A DNA stretch of 64,000 bases from Oerskovia douganii (GTDB lineage Bacteria; Actinomycetota; Actinomycetes; Actinomycetales; Cellulomonadaceae): positions 52,478 to 116,477 of the forward strand of contig NZ_JACSPN010000014.1 in the NCBI RefSeq assembly GCF_015142735.1. The letters run 5' to 3'. Both the position numbers and the translations under genes were made by a program. The notes beneath the pieces are model-generated. The model had not been told where the DNA came from, made no database searches, and was given only the letters and a program-made list of their open reading frames with translations. Below are positions 21,124 through 34,078 of the stretch, piece after piece. Within the stretch, counting starts at the first letter, position 1, and each line of letters begins with the position of its first letter.

Positions 21124-22373
21124 GCATCTCGACCCCCAGCACGGACGCCCTGGACACCGACCGGACCGCCGTCCTGGTCCTCGAGGACGGGACGACCCTC
21201 ACGGGGCGCCCGTACGGGGCCCTGGGCACGACGTTCGGCGAGATCGTCTTCAACACCGGGATGACCGGCTACCAGGAGACGTTGACGGACCCGTCCTACC
21301 ACCGGCAGATCGTCGTCATGACGGCGCCGCACATCGGGAACACCGGGGTCAACGACGACGACCCCGAGTCCCGCAAGATCTGGGTCAGCGGCTTCGTAGT
21401 GCGCGACCCTGCGCGGCGCGCGTCCAACTGGCGCTCGGTCGGCTCGCTGACGGACGAGCTCGTCGAGCAGGGCGTCGTCGGGATCAGCGACGTCGACACG
21501 CGTGCCCTGACGCGCCACCTGCGCGACCGTGGCGTGATGCGTGCGGGCGTGTTCTCGGGTGACGCGCTGGTGCGCGACGGCTACCCGCGCCCGACCGAGG
21601 AGCTCGTGGAGCTCGTGCGGTCGGCGCCCGCGATGGCGGGGGCGGACCTGGCCCGCGAGGTCAGCACGCCCACGGCCTACGTCGTGGAGCCCTCGGGGGA
21701 CTTCGCGGGTCGTGAGCCCCTCAAGACGGTCGTGGCGGTGGACCTCGGCATCAAGTCGATGACCCCCCAGCGCCTGTCGGAGCGCGGGATCCGCGTGCAC
21801 GTGGTGCCCTCGTGGTCGACCATCGAGGACATCCTGGCCCTCGACCCGGACGGCGTGTTCTTCTCGAACGGCCCGGGTGACCCGAGCGCCGCGACGCACG
21901 AGGTCGAGCTGCTGCGCGAGGTCCTGGACCGCCGCCTGCCGTACTTCGGCATCTGCTTCGGCAACCAGATCCTGGGCCGCGCGCTGGGCTTCGGCACGTA
22001 CAAGCTCGCGTACGGTCACCGCGGCATCAACCAGCCCGTGATGGACCTCGCGACGCGCAAGGTCGAGATCACGTCCCAGAACCACGGCTTCGCGGTCGAC
22101 GCCCCCATCGGGGAGCAGGCGACCGCCCCGCACGACGGCGGCCGCTACGGCCGTGTCGTCGTCTCGCACGTCGGGCTCAACGACGACGTGGTGGAGGGGC
22201 TCGAGTGCCTCGACATCCCCGCGTTCTCGGTCCAGTACCACCCGGAGGCAGCTGCCGGCCCGCACGACGCCGCCTACCTCTTCGACCGCTTCCTCGACCT
22301 CATGACGTCCGGCGCGGCCTCTGCCGCCGGCCTCTCGGCCGCCACGCCGTCGACGTCCGCAAAGGAGAACTGA
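21120..22373 (+). CDS. carA: carbamoyl-phosphate synthase small subunit
   Basis: Glutaminase subunit that supplies ammonia to CarB. 417 residues. The N-terminal CPSase_sm domain starts at [16 protein letters not shown] with the conserved [17 protein letters not shown]; the class I amidotransferase domain has the nucleophile Cys in [12 protein letters not shown] (about residue 281), the SQNHGFAV motif, and the His/Glu pair in VQYHPEA. GTG start overlaps the upstream gene; carB follows 3 bases after the stop. Confidence 0.97.
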   Translation: MSISTPSTDALDTDRTAVLVLEDGTTLTGRPYGALGTTFGEIVFNTGMTGYQETLTDPSYHRQIVVMTAPHIGNTGVNDDDPESRKIWVSGFVVRDPARRASNWRSVGSLTDELVEQGVVGISDVDTRALTRHLRDRGVMRAGVFSGDALVRDGYPRPTEELVELVRSAPAMAGADLAREVSTPTAYVVEPSGDFAGREPLKTVVAVDLGIKSMTPQRLSERGIRVHVVPSWSTIEDILALDPDGVFFSNGPGDPSAATHEVELLREVLDRRLPYFGICFGNQILGRALGFGTYKLAYGHRGINQPVMDLATRKVEITSQNHGFAVDAPIGEQATAPHDGGRYGRVVVSHVGLNDDVVEGLECLDIPAFSVQYHPEAAAGPHDAAYLFDRFLDLMTSGAASAAGLSAATPSTSAKEN

Positions 22374-22376
22374 CCA

Positions 22377-25720
<3,344 letters not shown>

Positions 25721-25724
<4 letters not shown>

Positions 25725-26608
25725 GCGCTGGGCCGGGCGCGGCGCGCCGCCCCTTCGGGGAGCGGCTCGCCGCGGCGATGGACGAGCACGGGCCGCTGTG
25801 CGTGGGCATCGACCCGCACCCGGGCCTGCTCGCGGCGTGGGGCCTGCCCGACGACGCCACGGGGCTCCGTGAGTTCGGCCTGCGGGTCGTGGACGCCGTG
25901 GGCGGGCAGGTCGCGGCGCTCAAGCCGCAGTCGGCCCTGTTCGAGCGGCACGGGTCGCGTGGTGTCGCGGCCCTCGAGGAGGTGCTCGCAGCCGCTGCTG
26001 CGGCGGGTCCTTCCGGGACGCTGACGATCGTCGACGCCAAGCGCGGGGACATCGGGTCGACCATGGCCGGGTACGCGGACGCCTACCTGCGGGACGGCTC
26101 GCCGCTCGCGGGCGACGCCCTGACGGTCTCGCCGTACCTGGGCTTCGGGTCCTTGACGCCCGCCGTGGACGCGGCGCTCGAGACGGGGCGCGGGCTGTTC
26201 GTGCTGTGCCTGACGTCCAACCCGGAGGGCGCGCAGGTCCAGCACGCCCGCACGGGTGCGGGGGTCGACGTCCGGTCGGTCGCCGCGCGCATCGCGGCCG
26301 AGGCCGCGGTGCTCAACGCGGGCGTGGCCCCGCTCGGGTCGATCGGCCTGGTCGTGGGCGCCACGATCGGTGACGCCGCGCGCAACACCGGGGTCGACCT
26401 CCCGGCCGTCAACGGGCCGCTCCTGGCACCCGGGGTCGGGGCGCAGGGTGCGGGCGCTGCCGAGCTCGCCGCGGTCTTCGGTGACGCGCGCCGTCAGGTG
26501 CTGGCGTCCTCGTCCCGGGGCGTCCTGGCGGCCGGGCCGGACGCCGGCGCTCTGCTCGCGGCGGCGCGTGCGGCCTCTCGCGAGGCCGTCGAGGCGCTGC
26601 GGGGCTGA
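25721..26608 (+). CDS. pyrF: orotidine 5'-phosphate decarboxylase (type 2)
   Basis: Decarboxylates OMP to UMP, last step of de novo synthesis. 295 residues, the longer type 2 subfamily found in actinobacteria. Motifs: [24 protein letters not shown], and the catalytic Asp-Lys-Asp set in [12 protein letters not shown] (about 103-114), then APGVGAQG near the phosphate-binding end. The GTG start lies in a GTGA overlap with carB. pyrD, which sits between carB and pyrF in M. tuberculosis-type operons, is absent here. Confidence 0.94.
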
Positions 26609-26745
26609 GGCTCCGACCGACCACCCGCACGATGCCCTGGGGGCGTCCACCTGTCCGGTGGGCGCCCCCCCGTGGCGTCTGGGCGCGGCGTCTCGGCCCG
26701 GCGTCTCGACGCGGCGGCCGTCGGGCCGTGCACCGGGCGGCCTGC

Positions 26746-26751
26746 CAGACT
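26746..26751 (+). promoter_or_regulatory. -10-like box directly before the phosphatase start
   Basis: CAGACT ends 6 bases before the ATG at 26758, and no Shine-Dalgarno is present. It departs from TANNNT at the first base, so the call is weaker than for the other leaderless candidates. Confidence 0.35.
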
Positions 26752-26757
26752 CGACCC

Positions 26758-27654
26758 ATGACTTCCTCTCTTGCCTCCGGTGAGCCGCAGGCCCCTGGCG
26801 TCCTCGACATCCCCGGCACCTGGAACGCACGCGACGTCGGGGGCCGGGCCGTGCCGGTCGGTGCGACCGAACCTCTCCGGACGGGGGTGCTCGTGCGCAC
26901 CGCGAGCCTGTCGCAGCTGACCCCGGAGGGCGTGGCCGCCCTCGAGGCGCTCGGCGTGACCGTCGACCTCGACCTGCGCGGTCAGGACGAGGTCGAGCGC
27001 GACGGGCAGGACGTGGTCCCGGCAACCACGCGCGTGGTCGCCCGACGGATGGACCCGGGCGCCGGCGTCGGGCACGCGCTCCGGGCGGCGGGCACCGCCG
27101 ACGGACCGGCCGGGACGCCCCGCGAGCCGCACGGCGAGGACGCCGACGAGGAGCGCTCGGCGGACACCGCGGCGATGATCGGGCGCCTGCTCGGTGCCGA
27201 GGACCCGCAGGGGCTCGCGCGGGCCATGATGCACGGCGTCTATGCGACGTTCGTCACGGACCCGACCATCCGCCGGACGGTCGGGGAGGCGCTCGGTGAC
27301 GTCGCGGACGCCGACGGGGCGGTCGTCGTGCACTGCTCCGCGGGCAAGGACCGGACCGGGTGGATCGTCGCGCTCGTCCAGCACGTGTGCGGCGTGGGCG
27401 CGCAGGACAGGCTCGCCGAGTACCTCGCGAGCGGTGCGGCCGTCGAAGGGCTCGAGGCCCTGATCCCCCCGATCCCCGGCCTCGACAAGGACGCCCTCAC
27501 GCCCCTGCTGGGCGTCGAGCCGGCGTACCTCCAGGACGCCTGGGCGCTGGCCGAGGAGGAGTTCGGGAGCATCGACGGGTACCTCGACGCGTGCGGCGCC
27601 GGGCCTGCGACCAGGGCGAAGATCGCGAGGAAGTTCGCTGCTCAGGGCGTGTGA
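26758..27654 (+). CDS. tyrosine-protein phosphatase (PtpB-like, Y_phosphatase3)
   Basis: 298-residue dual-specificity-type phosphatase. The N-terminal TWNARDVGG motif and LDLRGQDEVE are typical of the PtpB-like family; the active-site P-loop is HCSAGKDRTG with the nucleophile C193 and phosphate-binding R199. A polar, acidic insertion (about 115-136) sits in the lid region. No signal peptide, so cytoplasmic unless secreted by a non-classical path as some PtpB proteins are. Single-gene unit between pyrF and mihF. Substrate unknown. Confidence 0.85.
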   Translation: MTSSLASGEPQAPGVLDIPGTWNARDVGGRAVPVGATEPLRTGVLVRTASLSQLTPEGVAALEALGVTVDLDLRGQDEVERDGQDVVPATTRVVARRMDPGAGVGHALRAAGTADGPAGTPREPHGEDADEERSADTAAMIGRLLGAEDPQGLARAMMHGVYATFVTDPTIRRTVGEALGDVADADGAVVVHCSAGKDRTGWIVALVQHVCGVGAQDRLAEYLASGAAVEGLEALIPPIPGLDKDALTPLLGVEPAYLQDAWALAEEEFGSIDGYLDACGAGPATRAKIARKFAAQGV

Positions 27655-27657
27655 ACG

Positions 27658-27686
27658 TTGCCGGAGCTGCCAGGTGTGGCTAGTTT
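27658..27686 (+). promoter_or_regulatory. promoter of mihF
   Basis: TTGCCG (27658-27663), a 17-bp spacer and TAGTTT (27681-27686) give a good SigA-type promoter. Transcription would start about 90 bases before mihF. The start of the -35 lies 4 bases after the preceding stop codon. Confidence 0.6.
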
Positions 27687-27782
27687 CGAGGGTGTCGAGG
27701 TCGCCATCGGGGGCAGCATTCCCGGTCGGCGACCCCGGTGCACGTGTGGGCCCATCCGTCTGAGGACAAGTAGGTGACTTGC

Positions 27783-28094
27783 GTGGCACTACCATCCCTG
27801 ACCCCCGAGCAGCGCGCTGCGGCACTCGAGAAGGCCGCCGAGGCCCGTCGAGTGCGCGCGGAGATCAAGAACCGGTTGAAGCACTCCCAGGGCTCGCTCG
27901 CCGAGGTCATCGAGCAGGGTCGCACGGACGACGTGATCGGCAAGCTGCGCGTCGTCGCGCTGCTCGAGTCGCTCCCCGGCGTAGGTAAGGTGAAGGCCCG
28001 GGCGATCATGGAGGAGATCGGGATCGCCGAGACACGTCGTGTCCGCGGGCTGGGACCCCACCAGTCCGCGGCGCTCATCGAGAGGTTTGGCTGA
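27783..28094 (+). CDS. mihF: integration host factor, actinobacterial type
   Basis: Nucleoid-associated DNA-binding protein of the actinobacterial IHF family, unrelated to HU/IHF. From the GTG at 27783 the protein is 103 residues and begins [17 protein letters not shown] after Met, as in mycobacterial and Streptomyces homologues. The helix-two-turn-helix core is [22 protein letters not shown] (split at about residues 62-83) and the end is [19 protein letters not shown]. An in-frame GTG at 27774 with GAGGA 7 bases before it would add three residues and is possible. gmk follows directly, as in M. tuberculosis. Confidence 0.94.
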   Translation: MALPSLTPEQRAAALEKAAEARRVRAEIKNRLKHSQGSLAEVIEQGRTDDVIGKLRVVALLESLPGVGKVKARAIMEEIGIAETRRVRGLGPHQSAALIERFG

Positions 28095-28710
28095 CATTTC
28101 CGCTTCGCCCGCCGAGCAGGCCGCCCCGGCGCCTGCCGCACCACCGACCCCTGCCCGCCTGACCGTCCTGGCGGGTCCCACCGCCGTCGGGAAGGGGACC
28201 GTGTCGGCGGACATCCGCGCACGCTACCCGCAGGTGTGGCTGTCCGTGTCCGCGACGACCCGCCCCGCGCGCCCCGGTGAGGTGGACGGTGTCCACTACC
28301 ACTTCATCAGCGGCGAGGAGTTCGACCGCCTGGTCGAGGCGGGCGAGATGCTGGAGTGGGCCGTGGTGCACGGGCGCAACCGGTACGGGACCCCTCGCCG
28401 TCCGGTCGAGGAGAAGCTCGCGGCGGGGGTCCCCGCGCTCCTCGAGATCGACCTGCAGGGCGCGCGGCAGGTGCGCGAGTCCATGCCCGAGGCCCGGTTC
28501 GTCTTCCTCGCCCCGCCCAGCTGGGAGGAGCTCGAGCGCCGCCTCGTCGGGCGCGGGACCGAGGGACCCGAGGAGCGCGAGCGTCGGCTCGCCACCGCCC
28601 GGGTCGAGCTGGCCGCCGAGCCGGAGTTCGACGTCGTGATCGTCAACGACGAGGTGCACCGGGCGACCGACGCGCTCGTCGAGGCGATGGGGCTCACGCC
28701 CGTCGCGTGA
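28087..28710 (+). CDS. gmk: guanylate kinase
   Basis: Phosphorylates GMP to GDP. The P-loop GPTAVGKGT, the GMP-binding [12 protein letters not shown] and [14 protein letters not shown], and the lid region [17 protein letters not shown] are all present. The start is uncertain: TTG 28087 overlaps the mihF stop region and gives about 207 residues, while GTG 28039 gives 223 by reading into the end of mihF in another frame; neither has a good ribosome-binding site, so coupling to mihF is likely. mihF-gmk-rpoZ is a conserved actinobacterial order. Confidence 0.92.
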   Translation: MADISASPAEQAAPAPAAPPTPARLTVLAGPTAVGKGTVSADIRARYPQVWLSVSATTRPARPGEVDGVHYHFISGEEFDRLVEAGEMLEWAVVHGRNRYGTPRRPVEEKLAAGVPALLEIDLQGARQVRESMPEARFVFLAPPSWEELERRLVGRGTEGPEERERRLATARVELAAEPEFDVVIVNDEVHRATDALVEAMGLTPVA

Positions 28711-28742
28711 CGTCGTCCACGCCGACGCACCGGGGACCGGAA

Positions 28743-28761
28743 CAGGGACGACTTGTCCCTG
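28743..28761 (+). terminator. small hairpin after gmk
   Basis: CAGGGAC and GTCCCTG (28743-28749 and 28755-28761) pair over a 5-base loop, 33 bases after gmk. It lies just upstream of a TAGACT box, so it may be a weak terminator or part of rpoZ control. Confidence 0.4.
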
Positions 28762-28766
28762 CCCGG

Positions 28767-28772
28767 TAGACT
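28767..28772 (+). promoter_or_regulatory. candidate -10 box for rpoZ
   Basis: TAGACT fits TANNNT and would start transcription about 97 bases before the rpoZ GTG. No clear -35. Confidence 0.4.
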
Positions 28773-28875
28773 GGTCGTCAGGCGTGTGCGTCATGAGCGC
28801 GCGCAACCCCTCTGATCCAACCTGCGGACGGCCGTCCGAGCCGCTGCAGGCCCCCCTGACTCACGGAGTGAGACT

Positions 28876-29148
28876 GTGTCTGGAACCATCGCTGCCCCCG
28901 AGGGCATCACCGACCCGCCCATCGACGACCTGCTCGAGCGCGCGGACTCCAAGTACGCGCTCGTGATCTACGCGGCCAAGCGCGCCCGTCAGATCAACGC
29001 GTACTACTCGCAGCTCAACGAGGGCCTGCTGGAGAACGTGGGCCCGCTCGTCGAGACCCGCAACCAGGAGAAGCCGCTGTCGATCGCGATGCGCGAGATC
29101 AACCAGGGCCTGCTCACGATCGAGACCGTGGAGGCTCCGGCCTCCTGA
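28876..29148 (+). CDS. rpoZ: DNA-directed RNA polymerase subunit omega
   Basis: Small subunit that chaperones beta-prime into core RNA polymerase. 90 residues: [31 protein letters not shown] is the conserved omega core, followed by the actinobacterial [12 protein letters not shown] insertion and [18 protein letters not shown] start at 28876. coaBC follows after 64 bases. Confidence 0.97.
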   Translation: MSGTIAAPEGITDPPIDDLLERADSKYALVIYAAKRARQINAYYSQLNEGLLENVGPLVETRNQEKPLSIAMREINQGLLTIETVEAPAS

Positions 29149-29212
29149 CCGCGAGGCCGCCTGCGGGCGGCTCCGCGGTCCTGGCGTGCCGGGCGGGGAG
29201 AGGGATCTCACG

Positions 29213-30448
29213 ATGAGGATCCTGCTGGGGGTCAGCGGGGGAGTGGCGGCCTACAAGGCCGTGCTCCTGCTGCGGCTGCTGCGTGAGCAGGGGCACAGCG
29301 TGCGCGTGGTCCCCACGGAGTCGGCGCTCCGGTTCGTCGGGGCGCCGACGTTCGAGGCCCTCTCGGGCGAGAAGGTCAGCACCGAGGTCTTCGACGACGT
29401 CCCGCAGGTCGCGCACGTCGCGCTCGGCCAGGGCGCGGACCTCGTGATCGTCGCCCCCGCCACGGCGGACCTCCTCGCGCGCGCGGCCGCCGGTCGTGCG
29501 GACGACCTGCTCACCTCGACGCTCCTGACCGTGTCGTGCCCGGTCGTCATGGCACCGGCCATGCACACCGAGATGTGGCAGCACCCGGCGACCGTGGCGA
29601 ACGTCGCGACCCTGCGCTCGCGCGGGGTGCACGTGATCGAGCCCGCGAGCGGACGGCTGACGGGCAAGGACTCGGGACCGGGCCGCCTGCCCGAGCCCGA
29701 GGACATCGCCCGGGTCGCGCTGGAGGTCGCCGCCCGGTCGGGCGAGCCGCAGGCCGCGCAGGACCTGACGGACCTGCGCGTGGTGGTCTCGGCAGGCGGC
29801 ACGCGCGAGCCCATCGACCCGGTGCGGTTCATCGGCAACCGGTCGAGCGGCCGGCAGGGCATCGCCCTGGCCCGTGCGGCGCAGGACCGCGGCGCGCGCG
29901 TGACGCTCGTCGGGGCCAACCTGAGCGAGCCGCTCGACGGGCTCGAGGACGTCGTGACGGTCGGTTCCACGGCCGAGCTGCGCGAGGCCATGCTCTCGCT
30001 CGCGCCCGACGCGGACGTGGTGGTCATGACCGCCGCGGTCGCGGACTTCCGTCCCGCGCACACCCCCGCGTCCAAGATCAAGAAGGTCCCCGGCCAGGGG
30101 CCCGCCCCCATCGAGCTCGTCGAGAACCCCGACATCCTCGCGGAGCTGGCCCGCGACCGCGGCCGGCCCGGCCAGGTCGTCGTAGGCTTCGCGGCCGAGA
30201 CGGGCGACGCGTCGGGCGACGTGTGGCACCACGGCCGCGCCAAGGCGCGGCGCAAGGGGGCCGACCTCCTGGTGATCAACCCGGTCGGCCACGGCAAGGG
30301 CTTCGGGACGGACACCAACGAGGTCACGATCGTCGACGCCCAGGGCGAGACGGTCGCCCAGGCCCAGGGCACCAAGCGCGAGGTCGCGGACGCGGTATGG
30401 GACGCGGTCCTCAAGGTCTCGCCCCCACCCGCGGCGCCCACCCACTGA
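29213..30448 (+). CDS. coaBC: bifunctional phosphopantothenoylcysteine synthetase/decarboxylase
   Basis: Two consecutive steps of coenzyme A synthesis. 411 residues: the N-terminal flavoprotein decarboxylase (CoaC) with ILLGVSGGVAAYKA, the active-site His in ALGQGADLVIVAP-type context and PAMHTEMW (the PXMNXXMW motif with His in place of Asn); the C-terminal synthetase (CoaB) with VVSAGGTREPIDPVRFI-type start, NRSSGRQG, and VMTAAVADFRP. The ATG at 29213 follows GAGAGGGATCTCACG. Position after rpoZ and before metK is the conserved order. Confidence 0.95.
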   Translation: MRILLGVSGGVAAYKAVLLLRLLREQGHSVRVVPTESALRFVGAPTFEALSGEKVSTEVFDDVPQVAHVALGQGADLVIVAPATADLLARAAAGRADDLLTSTLLTVSCPVVMAPAMHTEMWQHPATVANVATLRSRGVHVIEPASGRLTGKDSGPGRLPEPEDIARVALEVAARSGEPQAAQDLTDLRVVVSAGGTREPIDPVRFIGNRSSGRQGIALARAAQDRGARVTLVGANLSEPLDGLEDVVTVGSTAELREAMLSLAPDADVVVMTAAVADFRPAHTPASKIKKVPGQGPAPIELVENPDILAELARDRGRPGQVVVGFAAETGDASGDVWHHGRAKARRKGADLLVINPVGHGKGFGTDTNEVTIVDAQGETVAQAQGTKREVADAVWDAVLKVSPPPAAPTH

Positions 30449-30500
30449 GATCTCCTTCACGTCTCAGTGGTCGGATGCCGGGTATCACCTAGCGGGACAG

Positions 30501-30506
30501 TACGCT
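30501..30506 (+). promoter_or_regulatory. -10 box of metK, predicts leaderless mRNA
   Basis: TACGCT ends 7 bases before the metK ATG, and the gap GGATCCC is not a Shine-Dalgarno. No SAM riboswitch fits in the 65-base gap after coaBC. Confidence 0.5.
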
Positions 30507-30513
30507 GGATCCC

Positions 30514-31722
30514 ATGAGTTCTGACGACCTGCGCCTGTTCACGTCCGAGTCCGTGACGGAGGGCCACCCCGACAAGGTCTGCGACCAGATCTCCGACGCG
30601 ATCCTCGACGCCCTCCTCGAGCAGGACCCGACGTCGCGTGTCGCGGTGGAGACCATGGTCACCACGGGTCTGGTCCACGTGGCGGGCGAGGTCACGACCA
30701 ACGCGTACGTCGAGATCCCGCAGATCATCCGCGACGTCGTCCGGGGGATCGGCTACACGTCGTCCGCGATCGGGTTCGACGGCGACTCGTGCGGCGTCTC
30801 GGTCTCGATCGGACAGCAGTCCCCGGACATCGCCCAGGGCGTCGACAAGAGCCTCGAGGAGCGCGACGACTCGTCCGGCCCGAGCGTCTCGCGCGACCCG
30901 CTCGACGCGCAGGGGGCCGGCGACCAGGGCCTGATGTTCGGCTACGCGAGCGACGAGACGCCCACGCTCCTGCCCCTGCCGATCTTCCTCGCGCACCGCC
31001 TGGCCGAGCGCCTCGCGCTCGTCCGCAAGGACGGCTCGCTGCCCGGGCTGCGCCCCGACGGCAAGACGCAGGTCACCATCGGGTACGACGGCGACCGCGC
31101 GGTCCGCCTCGACACCGTGGTCCTGTCGACGCAGCACGACGAGGAGGTCCTCCAGGAGCGGCTGCGGGAGCAGGTCGCCGAGCTCGTCGTGGCGCCGGTC
31201 GTCGAGGCCCTCGACCTGGACATCTCGGACTACCGCCTGCTCGTGAACCCGACCGGCAAGTTCGTGATCGGCGGCCCCCAGGGCGACGCCGGGCTGACCG
31301 GCCGCAAGATCATCGTCGACACCTACGGCGGCATGGCCCGTCACGGCGGAGGCGCGTTCTCCGGCAAGGACCCGTCCAAGGTGGACCGCTCGGCCGCGTA
31401 CGCGACCCGCTGGGTCGCCAAGAACGTCGTCGCAGCCGGCCTCGCACGGCGCTGCGAGGTCCAGGTCGCCTACGCGATCGGCAAGGCGCACCCCGTGGGC
31501 CTGTACGTCGAGACGTTCGGCACCGAGACGGTCCCGGTCGAGCGCATCCGTGCGGCCATCGACGAGGTCTTCGACCTGCGCCCCGCGGCGATCATCGCCG
31601 ACCTCGACCTGCTGCGGCCCATCTACTCGCAGACCGCGGCCTACGGGCACTTCGGGCGCGAGCTGCCCGACTTCACGTGGGAGCGCACCGACCGCGTGGC
31701 AGCGCTGCAGGCTGCCGTCTGA
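30514..31722 (+). CDS. metK: S-adenosylmethionine synthase
   Basis: Makes SAM from methionine and ATP. 402 residues. Motifs: [23 protein letters not shown] at the N-terminus (catalytic His and metal Asp), the [10 protein letters not shown] signature (about residues 135-144), [19 protein letters not shown] with the phosphate-binding loop, and the C-terminal DFTWERTD. The SAM product is used by RsmB nearby and by many other methyltransferases. Probably its own transcription unit, with a leaderless start. Confidence 0.98.
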   Translation: MSSDDLRLFTSESVTEGHPDKVCDQISDAILDALLEQDPTSRVAVETMVTTGLVHVAGEVTTNAYVEIPQIIRDVVRGIGYTSSAIGFDGDSCGVSVSIGQQSPDIAQGVDKSLEERDDSSGPSVSRDPLDAQGAGDQGLMFGYASDETPTLLPLPIFLAHRLAERLALVRKDGSLPGLRPDGKTQVTIGYDGDRAVRLDTVVLSTQHDEEVLQERLREQVAELVVAPVVEALDLDISDYRLLVNPTGKFVIGGPQGDAGLTGRKIIVDTYGGMARHGGGAFSGKDPSKVDRSAAYATRWVAKNVVAAGLARRCEVQVAYAIGKAHPVGLYVETFGTETVPVERIRAAIDEVFDLRPAAIIADLDLLRPIYSQTAAYGHFGRELPDFTWERTDRVAALQAAV

Positions 31723-31774
31723 CGCGCGCGCGACGGGTTCGCCCGGCGTGGGTGGCGCGTGCTGAGATAGGTCC

Positions 31775-34078
31775 ATGACCAGCCAGGACGCCGCCCCCGA
31801 GGACGCGGGGGAGCAGCTCACGCTGATCCCCGTCCCGCAGGCGCCGGCGCGCACGGGACGCGCGCCGGGCAGGACGGCCCGCCCCGTGGGGGCGCTCGAG
31901 ATCGCCTCCGACCTCCCGGTGGCCCGGGTGGTGCTGGACCTGGTCCCGCACCACCTCGACCAGACGTTCGACTACCTGGTCCCGGCCTCGATGGCGGCCG
32001 GCGCACAGCCCGGGGTCCGGGTCAAGGCACGGTTCGGCCCGCAGGAGGTCGACGGGTACGTCCTGGCGCGGGCCGCCTCGAGCGACCACGACGGGCGCCT
32101 CGTGCCGCTCAAGCGGCTCGTGTCCGCCGAGCAGGTCCTCACGCCGCAGGTCGCGGCGCTGTGCCGCACCGTCGCCGACCACTACGCGGGCACGCTCTCG
32201 GACGTGCTGCGCCTCGCGATCCCGCCGCGGCACGCCCGGGCCGAGGCGGCGCCGTCGGGCGGGGAGGCCGACGCCCCCACCGAGGTGCAGGGCGCGGCCG
32301 ACGCCGGCGCCCCCGGTGACGCGGCGCCTCCCGCGGCGGTCGCCGAGCACGCCCCCGCGCCGGACCCCGCCCGTCCCTCCGCGTGGGCCCCCTACCGCGG
32401 CGGTGCCGCGTTCCTGCACCACCTCGTGGGCGGGTCCGCGCCGCGCGCCGTCTGGACGGCCCTGCCGGGCCGGGTCGCGGAGGGCGTCCCCGCCCAGGCA
32501 CCGCGCGCCGGCGCCGCGGACAAGGAGCCCGAGGACCCCGCGCAGGCGGTGCAGCACTGGGCCCTGGCACTGGCCGAGGCCGTGCGTGCGACGGTCACCG
32601 GCGGGCGGGGCGCGCTCGTGGTGCTGCCCGACGCGCGCGACGTCGACCAGATGGCGCGCGCCCTCGAGCTCGCCGGGTACGCCCCGCACACCGCGCGCCG
32701 CACCGGGCAGTTCGTGCGCCTGACCGCGGACGAGGGCCCCTCCCCGCGGTACCGCAGCTTCCTCGCGGCGCTGCGGGGCGAGGTACGGATCGTGATCGGC
32801 ACCCGGGCGGCGGCGTTCGCGCCGGTCCAGGACCTGGGCCTGGTCGCGTGCTGGAACGACGGCGAGGAGACCCTCGCCGAGCCCCGGTCGCCCTACCCGC
32901 ACGCCCGCGAGGTCCTCGCGCTGCGCAGCGAGCTGGAGGGGGCCGCGTTCCTGCTCGGCTCGGTCAGCCGCACCGTCCAGGCGCAGGCGCTGCTCGAGTC
33001 GGGCTGGGCCCGGGAGGTGGCCGCACCGCGCGAGGTGCTGCGCGCCCGCGCCCCCCGGGTGCGGGCCCTGACGTCGGTCGAGCTCGCGGCGGAGGGCGCG
33101 GCGGCCGCGGCCCGCCTGCCGAGCGCCGCGTGGCGGGCCGTGCGCGACGCCCTGGTGTCCGGGCCGGTGCTGGTGCAGGTCCCGCGCGCGGGCTACCTGC
33201 CCGTCGTGGCGTGCGCGCGCTGCCGGACGGCAGCGCACTGCGGCACGTGCCACGGGCCGCTCATGCTTCCCGGGCCGGGCGCACCGCCGCAGTGCGCGTG
33301 GTGCGGGGCCCTGGCCGGGGCGTGGTCCTGCGACGAGTGCCACTGGACGGGCCTGCGCTCGGTGCGGGTCGGGTCGGGGCGCACGGCCGAGGAGCTGGGC
33401 CGGGCGTTCCCGGGCGTCGCGGTGCGCGTGTCGGGGGCGAGCGCACCGGGCGGGGTGATCTCCGTCGTCGGGCCGCGTCCTGCCGTGATCGTCGCGACCC
33501 CGGGCGCGGAGCCCGTCGCGGAGGGCGGCTACGCCGCCGCCCTGCTGCTCGACGCCGCGCTGAGCACCGCGCACGTGGGCCTCGCCGTGGCCCAGGACGC
33601 CCTGCACCGCTGGCTCGCGGCCGCAGGCCTGGTGCGCTCGGCCCGCGAGGGCGGGCAGGTGCTCCTCGTGGGGGACGCGGCGCCCGGGCCCACCAACGCC
33701 CTGGTGCGCTGGGACCCGGCCGGGTTCGCGGACCGTGAGCTCGCCGAGCGTCGCGAGCTCGACCTGCCGCCCGCGGTGCGGGTCGCGGCCGTCACGGGCG
33801 ACCGCCAGGCCGTGGAGGCCGTCGTGGCCCGGGTGGGCCTCGCAGACGCCTCGACGACCCTGGGACCCGTCGAGGTCCCCGAGGCCGCCGGCCGGCCCGC
33901 ACGCGGCGGTGCCGGCCGCGACCCGTCGCTGCAACCTCCCGTGCGCACGATCGTGCGCGTGCCGCTGCGCGAGGGACGCCTCCTCGCGCGCGAGCTCTCG
34001 GCCTCCCTGGCGGTACGGTCCGCGAAGCGCGAGGGTGGGAGCGTCCGCGTCCAGCTCGACCCCAAGGAGATGCTGTGA
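31775..34078 (+). CDS. priA: helicase-dead PriA (primosomal protein N')
   Basis: Replication-restart protein that recognises stalled forks. The 767-residue protein has the N-terminal 3'-DNA-binding domain (VARVVLDLVPHHLDQTFDYLVP) and the eight-Cys zinc region (CARCRTAAHCGTCH and CAWCGALAGAWSCDECHW, about residues 479-525). The expected Walker A GXTGSGKT is missing: the equivalent region reads GGAAFLHHLVGGSAPRAVW, with no Lys, and the DEEH box is replaced by WNDGEET. Loss of these motifs is known for actinobacterial PriA, so it probably acts by DNA and partner binding only. Stop overlaps the HAD gene by 4 bases. Confidence 0.9.
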   Translation: MTSQDAAPEDAGEQLTLIPVPQAPARTGRAPGRTARPVGALEIASDLPVARVVLDLVPHHLDQTFDYLVPASMAAGAQPGVRVKARFGPQEVDGYVLARAASSDHDGRLVPLKRLVSAEQVLTPQVAALCRTVADHYAGTLSDVLRLAIPPRHARAEAAPSGGEADAPTEVQGAADAGAPGDAAPPAAVAEHAPAPDPARPSAWAPYRGGAAFLHHLVGGSAPRAVWTALPGRVAEGVPAQAPRAGAADKEPEDPAQAVQHWALALAEAVRATVTGGRGALVVLPDARDVDQMARALELAGYAPHTARRTGQFVRLTADEGPSPRYRSFLAALRGEVRIVIGTRAAAFAPVQDLGLVACWNDGEETLAEPRSPYPHAREVLALRSELEGAAFLLGSVSRTVQAQALLESGWAREVAAPREVLRARAPRVRALTSVELAAEGAAAAARLPSAAWRAVRDALVSGPVLVQVPRAGYLPVVACARCRTAAHCGTCHGPLMLPGPGAPPQCAWCGALAGAWSCDECHWTGLRSVRVGSGRTAEELGRAFPGVAVRVSGASAPGGVISVVGPRPAVIVATPGAEPVAEGGYAAALLLDAALSTAHVGLAVAQDALHRWLAAAGLVRSAREGGQVLLVGDAAPGPTNALVRWDPAGFADRELAERRELDLPPAVRVAAVTGDRQAVEAVVARVGLADASTTLGPVEVPEAAGRPARGGAGRDPSLQPPVRTIVRVPLREGRLLARELSASLAVRSAKREGGSVRVQLDPKEML

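Noticed and set aside
30449..30513. SAM riboswitch before metK
   Set aside because: The gap is only 65 bases and holds no SAM-riboswitch core; the -10 box next to the ATG leaves no leader.
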